This document shows positions 7,143 through 18,936 of a stretch of DNA of 64,000 nucleotides, in pieces (the stretch's first letter is position 1; every line of letters begins with the position of its first letter). The position numbers and the translations under genes are program-made. The stretch is taken from contig OX638345.1 in NCBI GenBank assembly GCA_951813535.1, positions 2,229,158 to 2,293,157 on the forward strand, given 5' to 3'. The stretch comes from an uncultured Dehalococcoidia bacterium. GTDB taxonomy: Bacteria > Chloroflexota > Dehalococcoidia > Lucifugimonadales > UBA3495. The notes beneath the pieces are model-generated. The model searched no databases, had not been told where the DNA came from, and saw only the letters and a list, made by a program, of their open reading frames with translations.

Positions 7143-9800
7143 ATGGTTGGCATCGCTTTTGAAAAACACACGCTGCCCAACGGTCTGGATGTGATACTGC
7201 ATCAAGACCGCTCGATTCCAGTGGCGGCAATCAACCTGTGGTACCATGTGGGGTCCAAGGACGAGGAGATCGGTCGAACCGGCTTCGCCCATCTTTTCGA
7301 GCATATCATGTTCCGTGGGACGCGACACCACAAAGCCAGCCATTTTGAGCCGTTGCAGAAAATCGGGGCGTCGCTGAACGGCTCGACCACCGGCGACCGG
7401 ACGAATTACTGGGAGGACGTGCCTTCCAATTACCTGGAGCTGGCATTGTGGCTGGAGGCGGACCGCATGGGTTTCCTGCTGGACGCGCTGGACCAGGACG
7501 GGTTCGACACCGAGCGCGACGTGGTGAAGAACGAGCGGCGACAGAGCTACGAAAACCGGCCCTACGGCATGGCCCAGTGGCACATCCAGCAGTCACTGTT
7601 CCCGCTGCCCCATCCCTATCACTGGATGACAATCGGCTCCCAGGAGGACCTCGACGCCGCCAGTCTGGACGACGTGAAGGACTTCTTCCGGCAATATTAC
7701 TCGCCGTCCAACGCCAGCCTGGCCATCGCCGGAGACATCGACACTGCCGAAGCGCTTGACCTGGCGCATCGCTACTTCGCGGACCTGAATCCGGGGCCAA
7801 GCGTTCGCCGCATCGAAAGGGCCGATTCGCTGCTATCCGGCAGAGTTGATCTGGAAATGACCGATCGCGTCACGTTGCCCCGAATCTATGCGGCGTGGCT
7901 GGCACCGGCAAATTTCTCGGGCGACGACGATGCGGGCGACATCTTGCGCGCCATCCTGTCCGACGGGCAGAGCAGCCGGATGTACCGCAACCTGGTGTAC
8001 GAAAAGCAGATTGCCCAATCGGCCTCGGTGGGATACCACGCCGCCGAGATCGCTGGGCAATTTCGGATGGAACTGACGCCTGCGGAAGGGCACACGCTGG
8101 ATGAGGTCGAGGAGGCAGCCGAGGCCGTGCTGGCCAGCATCGCCGATGACCCGCCGACCGAAGAGGAGTTCGAGCGGGCGGTCAACCGCATCGAGATGCA
8201 GCACCAGAGGACCCTCTCCCGAGTCGGCGGGTTTGGCGGACGCGCTGACGCCCTGAATTACTTCAACGTGTTTACCGGGGACCCGGATGGCCTGAACCGG
8301 GTGATGGACCAGTATCGTCGCGTTACCCTGGATGACGTATTGGAAGCGCATCACCAGATCATGGAAGCCGGACAGGTCCGGATGCGCGTTTACCCGGAGC
8401 GTTCCCTGAGCACCGCTACCGTTGCGTTGGACCGAACCCAACAGCCCCCAGGGGGACCGGCTCCGACGTTTGTCCCGCCGGTTCCGGAGCAGGCCCGGCT
8501 TCCGAACGGGATGGACGTGACTGTTGTCTCCAGGCCGGGCACGCCGTTGGTGACCTTCGCGCTGTTGGCTCGGACCGGAGCAATCGGAGATCCCGTTGGC
8601 CTCCCGGGCGTGACTTCGTTCATGGCGGCGATGATGGACGAGGGGACCGCGAACAGGAACAGCCAGGAAATCGCCGCCGCGTTCGAGCATATCGGCTCGC
8701 GGCTTTCGATAGAAGCGCGCAAAGAGGTAACGCTGCTCACCGCGGAGACCCTGAACCGGCACTGGCGGCATGCCCTGGGGTTGGCCGCCGACGTGGCGCG
8801 CAACGCGAGTTTCCCGGACCACGAACTGGAAAGGGTGAGACGCGAACGGTTGACCGATCTGCGCCGGGCCCGGGACGACGCCGGGTTCGTGGCCGAATCT
8901 AACTTTGGCGCGCTGATTTTCGGTCCCGATTCGCCCTATGGGCACTCGAACCTGGGCAATGAAGCCACGGTGTCGGCATCTCGGAGGGACGATCTGGTCG
9001 CGCGCTACCGCGACGCCCTGCGACCGGACAGATTATGCCTCTTGGTGGCCGGAGACGTGGGACTGACCGAGGCGGTGCGCGCCGCAGAAGAATGTTTCGG
9101 CGATTGGTCGGTGGACACCGATGGCGCCCCGGGCGTAGACATCGCGAGCGGAATGGCGACGGCCGGTCCGCGCCTGTTCCTCATCGACAAGCCGGGCGCC
9201 GCGCAGTCGGTGATCCGGGCGGGCATGCCCCTCGTGGAACGCAACGATCCGGATCACATGCCCCTGTCCGTGTTGAACTATGCCTTCGGGGGACAGTTTT
9301 CCGCTCGCCTCAACCAGAACTTGCGCCAGGACAAAGGGTACTCCTACGGCTATAACTCGGGGATATCGTGGTACAACGCGCCGTCGTTGCTCTCTGCCGG
9401 TGGAAGCGTGCAGACCGAAGTCACGCGGGAGGCGGTGGTGGAGACACTGCGTGAATTCGAGGACATCAGCGGCGGAAGGCCGCTCACGACGGAAGAATTG
9501 GAAAACGCCCAGAACGGATTGCGGCTGGGCTATCCGTCCGGGTTTGAGAGACCAGCGCAGCTGTTGGGCCAGTTGATACCACTGGTCCAGTTCAACCTTC
9601 CGATGGACTATTTCAAGACGTTCGAGCAGCGACTGGCTGGCGTGACCTTGTCCGACACGCACCGGGCGGGAGCCGAATACCTCGCGACGGAGCGGTTGCG
9701 GGTATTGGTGGTGGGAGACCGCGAGCGCGTCGAAGAGCCGCTGCGCGAGTTAGGGTACGAGTTGACTGTGCTGGATGCTGAGGGCGCGGTTGCAAGCTGA
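7143..9800 (+). CDS. M16 family zinc metalloprotease, two fused M16 units
   Basis: A protein of 885 residues formed by an active and an inactive M16 half. The N-terminal unit carries the inverted zinc motif HLFEH (HxxEH) within GFAHLFEHIMFRGTRH, followed about 75 residues later by the third ligand region NERRQSYENRPYG. The second unit (from about residue 450) lacks HxxEH but keeps the QDKGYSYGYNSG substrate-side motif. This fused form parallels PqqL/insulysin-type proteins rather than the two-subunit PqqF/MPP layout. No signal peptide is visible at this start, so a cytoplasmic peptidase is likely. ATG 7143 has AGGGAG 6 nt upstream; the longer in-frame extension to 6843 overlaps the divergent gene and is rejected. 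Confidence 0.92.
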   Translation: MVGIAFEKHTLPNGLDVILHQDRSIPVAAINLWYHVGSKDEEIGRTGFAHLFEHIMFRGTRHHKASHFEPLQKIGASLNGSTTGDRTNYWEDVPSNYLELALWLEADRMGFLLDALDQDGFDTERDVVKNERRQSYENRPYGMAQWHIQQSLFPLPHPYHWMTIGSQEDLDAASLDDVKDFFRQYYSPSNASLAIAGDIDTAEALDLAHRYFADLNPGPSVRRIERADSLLSGRVDLEMTDRVTLPRIYAAWLAPANFSGDDDAGDILRAILSDGQSSRMYRNLVYEKQIAQSASVGYHAAEIAGQFRMELTPAEGHTLDEVEEAAEAVLASIADDPPTEEEFERAVNRIEMQHQRTLSRVGGFGGRADALNYFNVFTGDPDGLNRVMDQYRRVTLDDVLEAHHQIMEAGQVRMRVYPERSLSTATVALDRTQQPPGGPAPTFVPPVPEQARLPNGMDVTVVSRPGTPLVTFALLARTGAIGDPVGLPGVTSFMAAMMDEGTANRNSQEIAAAFEHIGSRLSIEARKEVTLLTAETLNRHWRHALGLAADVARNASFPDHELERVRRERLTDLRRARDDAGFVAESNFGALIFGPDSPYGHSNLGNEATVSASRRDDLVARYRDALRPDRLCLLVAGDVGLTEAVRAAEECFGDWSVDTDGAPGVDIASGMATAGPRLFLIDKPGAAQSVIRAGMPLVERNDPDHMPLSVLNYAFGGQFSARLNQNLRQDKGYSYGYNSGISWYNAPSLLSAGGSVQTEVTREAVVETLREFEDISGGRPLTTEELENAQNGLRLGYPSGFERPAQLLGQLIPLVQFNLPMDYFKTFEQRLAGVTLSDTHRAGAEYLATERLRVLVVGDRERVEEPLRELGYELTVLDAEGAVAS

Positions 9801-9907
9801 CCTGTTGCCAGGTGCGATGGCCCGGGCGACGGGCAACGTTTGGTTCTGACGCGCCTCATGCATGTCGGTGCGGGTACCTCGTGATGCCTGGCGAACCCCA
9901 GACCAGG

Positions 9908-10636
9908 CTACACCAGGGCCGCCCGCTGTGCGGCAAACAGCGGCTCCATGCCCTGGGCCGCCAATGCCAGGGCTTCTCCCACCCTTTGACGCGGGAAGGC
10001 TCTGCCTTCGGCGGTGCCCTGTATTTCAACCACTGCTCCAGCGTCGGTCATGACGATATTGAAGTCGGCATCGGCAGTGGAGTCTTCTGAGTAGTCCAAG
10101 TCGAGCAGCAGGTTGTCGTTTGACAATCCGACGCTTATTGCCGCCACGCAGCAGAGCAGAGGAACGGTGTTCAACTTCTCCGCTGATACCAGCGAGTCCA
10201 AGGCGAGGCGCAGTGCGACGTAGGCGCCGGTAATGGCGGCGGTGCGCGTGCCACCATCGGCCTGGAGCACGTCGCAATCAAGGTAAACTGCCCGCTCTCC
10301 CAGGGCTTCCAAATCCGTGGCTGCCCGGAGCGAACGGCCGATCAGGCGTTGGATCTCCTGGGACCGGCTGGCGGTCCGGCCGGAGTCCCGGTCTCGAGGT
10401 CGACGTGACGACGTGGCACGGGGCAGCATGTCGTACTCGGCCGTGACCCACCCGGTGCCTCGGCCCTGCATCCACCGGGGCACCTGTTCCTCTATCGATG
10501 CGGCGCACAGAATCGCCGTGTTGCCCATTTCGATCATGGCGGATCCTTCTGCGAAAGGTTGGCATCCCGGGGTGATGCGAACGCTGCGGGCCTGGTCCCA
10601 TCGCCGGCCGTCCGCGCGTACGAGCTTGTTGTTCAT
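9908..10636 (-). CDS. rph: Ribonuclease PH
   Basis: A 242-residue RNase PH, the phosphorolytic 3'-5' exonuclease that trims tRNA 3' ends. Family motifs are clear: RADGRRWDQAR at the start, EGSAMIEMGNTAILCAA, VTAEYDMLPRATSSR, GRSLRAATDLEALGER, VYLDCDVLQADGGTRTAAI, LLLDLDYSEDSTADADFNIVM and EIQGTAEGRAF. All expected catalytic and phosphate-binding regions appear present. Start ATG 10636 agrees with family length; a longer reading frame to 10861 is spurious. The gene converges on the M16 protease. Confidence 0.96.
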   Translation of the reverse strand: MNNKLVRADGRRWDQARSVRITPGCQPFAEGSAMIEMGNTAILCAASIEEQVPRWMQGRGTGWVTAEYDMLPRATSSRRPRDRDSGRTASRSQEIQRLIGRSLRAATDLEALGERAVYLDCDVLQADGGTRTAAITGAYVALRLALDSLVSAEKLNTVPLLCCVAAISVGLSNDNLLLDLDYSEDSTADADFNIVMTDAGAVVEIQGTAEGRAFPRQRVGEALALAAQGMEPLFAAQRAALV

Positions 10637-10752
10637 GGTGTCCCTGTCCTGCTTGGAGTGTCGGTCATTGTGCCACAGGATCTGGAGAATGAGGGTCGTC
10701 TTGAAACCCCGCGTCAGTTGCATCGTTGCACCAGAAAGCGCAAAATCGGCGG

Positions 10753-11100
10753 GTGATTTTCGGATTATTCGACTCGCCATGGCAGTTGCTGGGCCTCGCC
10801 GGCTGGTGTTTCCTGATGGGTTGGGGCTTTCGGATCGGCCTGTTGCGCATGGCGCTGTCACTGGGTGCGTTGTCCGTCCTGATCGGTTTGGCGTGGCTGT
10901 TCAAAGACGCGGAGACGCCGGCGCTCGTGTATGGACCGTTGGTGTTCGTCGGCGTTGTCAGCGTTATCAGCGTCGGCATTTTCGGACGCCAGTTGGAACA
11001 GCGCCTGGGTTACGGGTCCACGGCGGTCAGGTTCAATCATGCCGGGGGTCTGTTGCTCGGGTTGCTCATTGGTGCGGCAGTTTGGCTCTTTGTGCTTTGA
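10753..11100 (+). CDS. CvpA-like small membrane protein
   Basis: A protein of about 115 residues with three to four predicted membrane helices. The segment GFRIGLLRMALSLGALSVL resembles the GxxxGLIREVLSL helix of CvpA (colicin V production) proteins, and FNHAGGLLLGLLIGAAVW matches their C-terminal small-residue helix. The start is uncertain: GTG 10753 or an upstream ATG at 10726. It is divergent from rph and lies upstream of glmU. The family is linked to envelope processes, but its molecular function is not established. Confidence 0.6.
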   Translation: MIFGLFDSPWQLLGLAGWCFLMGWGFRIGLLRMALSLGALSVLIGLAWLFKDAETPALVYGPLVFVGVVSVISVGIFGRQLEQRLGYGSTAVRFNHAGGLLLGLLIGAAVWLFVL

Positions 11101-11175
11101 GGTCGGATACCGACTGCGGGCCGTCGCTCCTTGTTCTCGCCTGGGACCGACCCATCAGGGATGGCAAATCGACGC

Positions 11176-11184
11176 TGCTATAAT
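11176..11184 (+). promoter_or_regulatory. Extended -10 promoter (TGC TATAAT) of glmU
   Basis: TGC followed by perfect TATAAT at 11179-11184, 46 nt upstream of the glmU ATG. No -35 consensus at 16-18 nt. Confidence 0.6.
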
Positions 11185-11230
11185 CCTGCTCACTTAGAGT
11201 ACGGACAAATGACGACCGCGAGGCTGGCGT

Positions 11231-12631
11231 ATGAACGCGATCAACTCAGACATCGACGCCGTGGGGATAGTCCTCGCCGCAGGGCGCGGGTCGAGGATGC
11301 GCTCGCGGATTCCTAAACCGCTGCACACGCTTGCGGGACGAGAGCTGATACGCTTTCCAATCGCGGCATTGAAAAACTGCGGCCTTTCCCGGTTCGTGGT
11401 CGTCGCATCTCCGGAAAACAAGGATGCGATTGCGGGTATCCTTGGCGATGAAGTTGTCTGCGCCGTACAAATCTCGCCCGAAGGAACGGCCGACGCCGTC
11501 GCCTGTGGCCTGCGAGCCATGACGGCCATCCCAAGCCTGGTGGTTGTCCTGGCCGCTGATACCCCGTTGGTGAGACCGGAATCGGTCGTGAGATTGATCC
11601 AGAGTCATCGCAGTGCTCCGACGCGTCGGATGACTGTTCTGTCTGCTGCCGGCGCTATCGGCCCGGATTTGGGGCACATCAAGAGGGCGGCATGCCAATC
11701 GGCGGATGCACTCGGGGGGCTGTTGGGCATAGAGGAAGCCGCCGACCGGGCTGAACCCGCTTACTATCCTGCTGAGATCAACACCGGGGTCTACTGCTTT
11801 GACGGTCTGTGGCTCAACAAATCCGTAGAAGCCGTGCCGAAATCCGCTACAGGGGAACGCTACCTGACCACGTTGGTGGCCATGGCGGTGGACGCGGGCG
11901 ACAAGGTCGAAGCCGAGCCAATCGCGCTGGCCGACGAAGCGATGGGAGTGAACGACCGGGAGCAACTGGCTGCGGCTGGAGCGGTGCTACGGGACCGGAT
12001 CAACCGCTTCTGGATGTCCGAAGGCGTTACGCTGGTGGACCCAGCCGCGACCTACATCGACGTCGATGTGGTGATAGGGCAGGATACGGTGCTCCAACCC
12101 AACACGATGCTCATGGACGACACGGTCATCGGCGAGGCGTGCGAAATCGGCCCCAACGCCAGTATCCGGAGTTCCAGAGTAGGCGACCGGTGCCGTATCA
12201 TCGCGTCCACGCTCGAAGAATCGCGAGTCGAGGACGATGTCGAAATAGGCCCCTACAGCCACCTGCGCCCGGCGGCATTGATAGAGGCAGGGGTGCATCT
12301 GGGGAACTACGTAGAGGTCAAGAACACCCGGGTCGGTTCGGGTACCGCGGCCGGCCACTTTTGCTACCTGGGGGACGCCGACATCGGGGATGGAGTGAAT
12401 ATTGGCGCGGGCACGATCACCTGCAACTACGACGGCGTGGACAAGCATCAGACGGTGATCGGGAAGGACGCCTTCATTGGGAGCGACACCATGCTGGTCG
12501 CACCGGTCACCGTGGGCCAGGCTGCGGCCACCGGTGCGGGGGCGGTGGTTACCCGCGACGTCCCGGAGGGTAGACGCGCCGTCGGCGTTCCTGCTAGACT
12601 TCTTCCGCAACAACAAAGCGGGAGCGATTGA
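11231..12631 (+). CDS. glmU: Bifunctional GlmU: GlcN-1-P acetyltransferase / GlcNAc-1-P uridyltransferase
   Basis: A 466-residue bifunctional enzyme that makes UDP-GlcNAc for peptidoglycan. The N-terminal uridyltransferase has LAAGRGSRMRSRIPKPLH (15-32), and sugar-site motifs such as AADTPL and YYPAEINTGVYCF. The C-terminal half (from about 250) is a left-handed beta-helix of hexapeptide repeats with GPYSHLRPAALIE, NYVEVKNTRVGSGT, FCYLGDADIGDGVNIGAG and TITCNYDG. The N-terminal domain is slightly diverged but complete. It overlaps the next gene by four bases (TTGA), indicating translational coupling. Presence supports a peptidoglycan wall. Confidence 0.95.
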   Translation: MNAINSDIDAVGIVLAAGRGSRMRSRIPKPLHTLAGRELIRFPIAALKNCGLSRFVVVASPENKDAIAGILGDEVVCAVQISPEGTADAVACGLRAMTAIPSLVVVLAADTPLVRPESVVRLIQSHRSAPTRRMTVLSAAGAIGPDLGHIKRAACQSADALGGLLGIEEAADRAEPAYYPAEINTGVYCFDGLWLNKSVEAVPKSATGERYLTTLVAMAVDAGDKVEAEPIALADEAMGVNDREQLAAAGAVLRDRINRFWMSEGVTLVDPAATYIDVDVVIGQDTVLQPNTMLMDDTVIGEACEIGPNASIRSSRVGDRCRIIASTLEESRVEDDVEIGPYSHLRPAALIEAGVHLGNYVEVKNTRVGSGTAAGHFCYLGDADIGDGVNIGAGTITCNYDGVDKHQTVIGKDAFIGSDTMLVAPVTVGQAAATGAGAVVTRDVPEGRRAVGVPARLLPQQQSGSD

Positions 12632-13887
12632 CCCGCTCTCGGCGCCGCGAGCGCCGGTTGAGGGCCACCGGCTTGGATACTGATAGTAGCTTACCTCCGT
12701 TATTGTTCCTGGCAGCCTCGCTGCTGATCTTCGGTTGGGCCAGCGTCGCTGTAGCGTCCAGACGACAAAGCCAAGCCAGCGCGGTTTTTTTGAACCGGCC
12801 GGCATCCCCGGTGATCGGAATCTTGTTGGCCGCCGCCGCTGCCACAGCCGGCGGCTCAGTCTTGGCGATCGCGTATCAGCTTGCCAACGGATCGCCTGCG
12901 GTGATCGCGCTGGCGGTGGCGGTACTGGCGACCTCGGCAATTCTGGCGTGCGTGTTCCTCGGTGCGCGTGTTTGGGCCCGGCATTCCCCCAGAGTTGTGC
13001 GCAGGGTAGCCGATCCCAGGCGTTGGGCCGGGGACGGAAACTGGGTCGGTTCCGCTAACGAGCCCAGCCTGCCGATCGCTGTTGAGGGAAGCGCCGATGG
13101 CGACCCGGAGAACGGCCACGCCGACGGGCCGACGCTAACCCCGGCGGAGTTGATGAACCTGGACCGCCATGATATCGATATGGTTCGATCCATCAGTCAC
13201 ATGGACGATCTCGACGTCCAGGACATCATGGTACCCCGGTTGGATGTTCAGGCCGTAGAGGTAACAACGCGCATGACCGATTTGGTCGAGATGTTGGTCA
13301 GTACCCGGCATACGCGCGTGCCGGTGTACCGCGACACGATGGACAACGTGGTGGGGATCGTCCACATCAGCGATGTGTTGCAGGCCGTGGCGGCCGGCTC
13401 AACCGAATCCAGCGTGGATGCCATCATGCGCGAACCCGAATTCGTGGCGGAAAATATGGCCGTCGACGATCTGCTCCACTTGATGAGGTCAAAATCGTTG
13501 CAGATGGCGATTGTGGTCGACGAGTACGGGGGAGTTGAGGGAATAGTCACCCTGGAGGACGTGCTGGAAGAGATTGTTGGGGAGATCGACGACGAGTTCG
13601 ATGACGCCGAAGCGGAAGAGCTCGAACCCGCCGCTGATGGATCCTGGCTGGTCAAAGCGACAACCCCGGTGGATGACGTTTCCCGCGTCGTAGGTCTGGA
13701 GCTGGACCACGGCGACGTCAACACGATCGGCGGCTACGTGTACACCCGGTTGGGACGTATGCCATCCGTAGGAGACGTGGTCGTTACGGATCGGACGTTG
13801 ATCGAGGTTACGCAAGTGCGGGGACGCCGGATATACGAACTGCGGCTGGTTCCCCCAGCCGCAGAAAAGCAAAGCAAGACCGGATAG
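12628..13887 (+). CDS. CorC/HlyC-like CBS-pair membrane protein
   Basis: A 419-residue protein. It begins with two to three membrane helices (about 22-42, 60-85 and 90-113), then a CBS pair: VQDIMVPRLDVQAVEV, HTRVPVYRDTMDNVVGIVHI and IVVDEYGGVEGIVTLEDVLEEIVGEI (position about 290-315). It ends with a CorC_HlyC domain (GSWLVKATTPVDDVSRV...TIGGYVYTRLGRMPSVGD). This is the cytosolic architecture of CNNM/CorC ion-transport proteins, but the membrane part is shorter than, and unlike, the usual DUF21 domain. Start TTG 12628 overlaps the glmU stop and has GGGAG upstream. Role: probably divalent cation homeostasis. Confidence 0.85.
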   Translation: MTRSRRRERRLRATGLDTDSSLPPLLFLAASLLIFGWASVAVASRRQSQASAVFLNRPASPVIGILLAAAAATAGGSVLAIAYQLANGSPAVIALAVAVLATSAILACVFLGARVWARHSPRVVRRVADPRRWAGDGNWVGSANEPSLPIAVEGSADGDPENGHADGPTLTPAELMNLDRHDIDMVRSISHMDDLDVQDIMVPRLDVQAVEVTTRMTDLVEMLVSTRHTRVPVYRDTMDNVVGIVHISDVLQAVAAGSTESSVDAIMREPEFVAENMAVDDLLHLMRSKSLQMAIVVDEYGGVEGIVTLEDVLEEIVGEIDDEFDDAEAEELEPAADGSWLVKATTPVDDVSRVVGLELDHGDVNTIGGYVYTRLGRMPSVGDVVVTDRTLIEVTQVRGRRIYELRLVPPAAEKQSKTG

Positions 13888-13912
13888 CTTTCCGGCCGGC
13901 GAGTTGGCGACC

Positions 13913-14677
13913 TCAGCGGACGCCCACCAACTCTCCGCTCAGGATCAGGAAGTGGTCGTACCATCCGCTGGGAACGGGTACGACCAGGTGGATGGTTGCG
14001 CGGTCGCTGCTGTTCAGACGCAGGTCGGACGCTTGGACCACCTCCGTATGCGTTGCCGCATACAGGTAGTTTCGGTCAGACGTGTTCACGAACATCAGCA
14101 ATTCGTCGCCTTCTGTTATCAGGCGGGGAGCACGGGTGATGCTCCCGAAACTGCGTACACCCGACCCGTCGGGTCCGAACAACCACATGGCTCCGCGCTC
14201 GCCGGGATTGGCCGTGACCGAAGCGTATCCGGCGGCAGGATTGTCCCCGGAGGCGTAGTTGGCGATTGAGGTGCCGGACACGCTGACCTCATCCAGCCTG
14301 GCGTCGATTCCCAGCGCCGGCACGATCAGGCGGGAGGCTGGCGGTTGGGTTCCGACCGGCCAGGCTGCGGCGCCGGGCATCTCGGCGTAACCCAGTTCCG
14401 CCATCCGTTGCGAGTGGGCGCCAGCTGGCAGGGAGACGATCGATGCCCCCGTCCCGCCATCGCTTCCCGCCGGAGCTGCGGCTTGGATTAGCGTCGCGTC
14501 CTGACGGTGCGCTTCGTATTCGTCAAGACCGGCCCTCAAGACATAGAGATACCCGTAATACGCGATTCCGGCGGCGGCCAGTGTCCCGCCGATTGCGAGG
14601 AGCGAGATGCCCGCCCAGCGCAACCCGTAATATTGCGCTCGGGTGCGCATCTGAATGTAATCAAGTCCGATCTGCAT
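13913..14677 (-). CDS. Membrane-anchored sortase-like protein lacking the catalytic Cys and His
   Basis: A 254-residue protein with one N-terminal membrane helix (about 21-47) and a sortase-type barrel from about residue 115: SRLIVPALGIDARLDEVSV, then GERGAMWLFGPDG, LITEGDELLMFV, YLYAATHTEVVQASDLRL, and ATIHLVVPVPSGWYDHFLI. These blocks line up with class E/D sortases, in which the first block leads to a GH motif and the last reads TLxTC. Here the His position reads MWLFG and the Cys position is Val or Pro, so transpeptidase activity is not expected. It could be a scaffold or pseudo-enzyme. ATG 14677 has AGGAAA 7 nt upstream. Confidence 0.65.
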   Translation of the reverse strand: MQIGLDYIQMRTRAQYYGLRWAGISLLAIGGTLAAAGIAYYGYLYVLRAGLDEYEAHRQDATLIQAAAPAGSDGGTGASIVSLPAGAHSQRMAELGYAEMPGAAAWPVGTQPPASRLIVPALGIDARLDEVSVSGTSIANYASGDNPAAGYASVTANPGERGAMWLFGPDGSGVRSFGSITRAPRLITEGDELLMFVNTSDRNYLYAATHTEVVQASDLRLNSSDRATIHLVVPVPSGWYDHFLILSGELVGVR

Positions 14678-14787
14678 ATCCGTTTCCTGAGTATTTCCCG
14701 CGCCATATTCCGTTCATGCGCGCGATCCCGTGCCGCCGAAATTTCGGCGGGCTGCATATGAAATCCCGCTCAGGCAGGCTGGCGTGG

Positions 14788-14988
14788 TCAGTGCCTGCCC
14801 GCCCGGATGGGTTCGTTGACAAAGATATCTCCGTTGCGGATCTTGATGTTGTACCCGCAACCGGGATTGGTGCATGTCCAGGCTTTGTAGTGGACCGCCG
14901 CACCCTGGGCGCCGTAGTCCGAGAGTGGCACCAACGCCCCAATGTTGCACTGTTGACAGATTGGCAACTCCATCGCTTCCACCGACAT
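14788..14988 (-). CDS. Small zinc-ribbon protein
   Basis: A protein of 66 residues with CQQC near the N-terminus and CTNPGC near residue 39 (C-X2-C and C-X4-C spacing), consistent with one structural zinc site. No other domain is present. The ribosome site GGGAGG sits just upstream of ATG 14988, which strongly supports translation. It lies between rpoD and the sortase-like gene on the same strand. Function unknown; such ribbons often act in nucleic-acid or protein binding. Confidence 0.75.
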   Translation of the reverse strand: MSVEAMELPICQQCNIGALVPLSDYGAQGAAVHYKAWTCTNPGCGYNIKIRNGDIFVNEPIRAGRH

Positions 14989-15122
14989 TACCTCCCTTAC
15001 CCTTTCCTGACTGGGTATGCGGCCCGGAGTATAGGCGTGTCGGCGCGGATTTGCCTTCGTATCCGCTAACGTTCTTTGGCAGTTTTACAAAAAGTCTATG
15101 AGGAACGGGCCACAGCGCAACC

Positions 15123-15158
15123 GAAAAATATGCGGGGCAGTATCCAATACTGCCCCGC
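15123..15158 (-). terminator. Rho-independent terminator of rpoD
   Basis: A perfect 12-bp stem (15132-15143 with 15147-15158) with a 3-nt loop, followed on the minus strand by ATATTTTTC. It is placed 28-63 nt after the rpoD stop. Confidence 0.9.
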
Positions 15159-15185
15159 ACCGCGATACGCTTGCAGGCGACGGCA

Positions 15186-17045
<1,860 letters not shown>

Positions 17046-17056
17046 AAACCTCTCCT

Positions 17057-18898
17057 TTATTTGTGGTGTGGCGAAGCCGACTGCAATTGCAGGTCGATCT
17101 CGCGACGGCGGTTCGTACTGATCAACCAGGAGCGGACGATCTCCGAATCGGTTTCGAAAATATCCTTATCTTCCATGGCATCGGTTGATTGAAAGATTTC
17201 TTTGTTCAGGTGGTCCCTTTCGAGATTCAGACAGGCCTGTTGCCAAGCTCGTTCGACCTTCGCCGGTGTAGGCAGCATCAGGTCGCCGTTGAGCAACCGT
17301 TCGAGATATGGTTCCAACTCCGTTGGCACCGATACCTCGTCATTAATGTTCGGTTCCATACGAGAAAATACGTATCGCAAAATTTCCCGGTTCTCAGACC
17401 GGCTGAACCACTCCGGGCGCACCGACCTGACTGTGTCTCCGCTGAGTTGCTCCCCGTATTGCAGCAACAATTGCAATACCCATTCCTCGGTGGCGTTCCG
17501 GTCACGACCGGGCAGCGGTACCGCTTCGTCGGCTATAGCAGGCGCGCGACGACTGCGCCTCCCCGGACCGTTCGTCCGCGCAACAGCCGGCATGGCTGCT
17601 CGCAGGGTTGCTACGTCCACGCCGAAACGAACCGACAGCGCGTCAAGGTAGAAATCTCGTTTGATCAGGTCCGGAACGTGGGCCACGAAGCGCAACATGG
17701 TTTGCGCGGCCCAGGTTCGTCCGTCTGCGTTCGTCGTGTCGACGCGTTCGGTCAGCGCGGCCAAGAGGTAGTCGAACAACGGCGCAGCGGCTTCAATAAA
17801 TTCGGCCCACTGGTCGGGAGACTGTCGAATGTAGTCGTCAGGGTCTTTCCCGGGTGGCAACTCCGCCACCCGGAGGTCCAATGCCTCCGGCTGTTGCAGC
17901 ACCGATGCGCCGGCCTGGCCGGCGGATCTTTGGTCACGCTGTTGAAAAACGCCCCAGGACGATTCCAGGCTCCGCAGCGTCGCGTTGCGGCCAGCCGGGT
18001 CGCCGTCGAGGGCCATGGTCACGCGATGGGTCAACCGTCGCACCAGGGCCACCTGGTGCTCCGTCAGAGCGGTTCCCATGGACGCGACCACGTTGTCGAA
18101 CCCGTGCTGGTGGGCCATCACGGCGTCCATGTAGCCTTCGACGATGACGGCGCCGTGCTGACGGACGGGTTCTTTGGCCAGGTGCATAGCGTACAGGATG
18201 CGGGACTTGTCGAATACCGGCGTACCGGGCGTATTGAGATATTTCGGGGTGGCATTGTCATCCAGGGCGCGACTGCCGAAACCCGCGACGCGGGCCGACC
18301 AGTCCCGAATGGGGATCATGAGCCGACCCCGAAACAGGTCGTAGTAGCGTCCGTCGTCCGTTTCCCGGGCCAAACCGGCTTCGGCAATGTCTTCCGCCGA
18401 ATAACCGGAATTGGTCAAATGCGCAAGCAGTCGATTGTCCCGCGCCGGACTGTAGCCGAACTCGAAGGTCTGCAACGAACGGTCGTTGAGACCGCGCCGG
18501 TGCAGATATTCTCGAACGAAGGCCGCTCCCGGCTCCGCGAGCATGCGCTGGAAAAACTGCCGTGCCGCGTCGTTGATTTCGAATAGCAACCGAGAGCGAC
18601 CGCCGGACTCTGCCTGGTCAGTGATGGTGATGCCAACACGGGCGCCCAGACGGACCAAGGCTTCGCGGAAGTCCACCCGCTCTTGCTTCATCAGGAAGGA
18701 AAAGGCGTCGCCGCCCTCAGCGCACGCGCCGAAACAGCGCCACGACTGGCGGTCCGGGAACACGAAGAAAGACGGTGTCCTTTCCTGGTGGAAAGGACAA
18801 TTCGCCTTGAAGGAGCTGCCCGCCCTCTGCAACTGAACGTAACCGCCGACCAATTCGACGATGTCCAGCCGGCTTTTTACGTCATCAAGTTGCGTCAT
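17057..18898 (-). CDS. dnaG: DNA primase DnaG
   Basis: About 613 residues. The N-terminal CHC2 zinc-binding domain is visible: [16 protein letters not shown] with [12 protein letters not shown]. The TOPRIM core follows, with [16 protein letters not shown] (around 260), the [11 protein letters not shown] block and SMGTALT. The C-terminal helicase-interaction part is short and diverged. It makes RNA primers for replication. ATG 18898 ([17 protein letters not shown]) is chosen by family alignment; GTG 18916 is an alternative, and neither has a clear ribosome site. Operon with rpoD. Confidence 0.95.
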   Translation of the reverse strand: MTQLDDVKSRLDIVELVGGYVQLQRAGSSFKANCPFHQERTPSFFVFPDRQSWRCFGACAEGGDAFSFLMKQERVDFREALVRLGARVGITITDQAESGGRSRLLFEINDAARQFFQRMLAEPGAAFVREYLHRRGLNDRSLQTFEFGYSPARDNRLLAHLTNSGYSAEDIAEAGLARETDDGRYYDLFRGRLMIPIRDWSARVAGFGSRALDDNATPKYLNTPGTPVFDKSRILYAMHLAKEPVRQHGAVIVEGYMDAVMAHQHGFDNVVASMGTALTEHQVALVRRLTHRVTMALDGDPAGRNATLRSLESSWGVFQQRDQRSAGQAGASVLQQPEALDLRVAELPPGKDPDDYIRQSPDQWAEFIEAAAPLFDYLLAALTERVDTTNADGRTWAAQTMLRFVAHVPDLIKRDFYLDALSVRFGVDVATLRAAMPAVARTNGPGRRSRRAPAIADEAVPLPGRDRNATEEWVLQLLLQYGEQLSGDTVRSVRPEWFSRSENREILRYVFSRMEPNINDEVSVPTELEPYLERLLNGDLMLPTPAKVERAWQQACLNLERDHLNKEIFQSTDAMEDKDIFETDSEIVRSWLISTNRRREIDLQLQSASPHHK

Positions 18899-18936
18899 AG
18901 GAAAGCAAATCACCACAAAGACAATTTGCCAAACCT

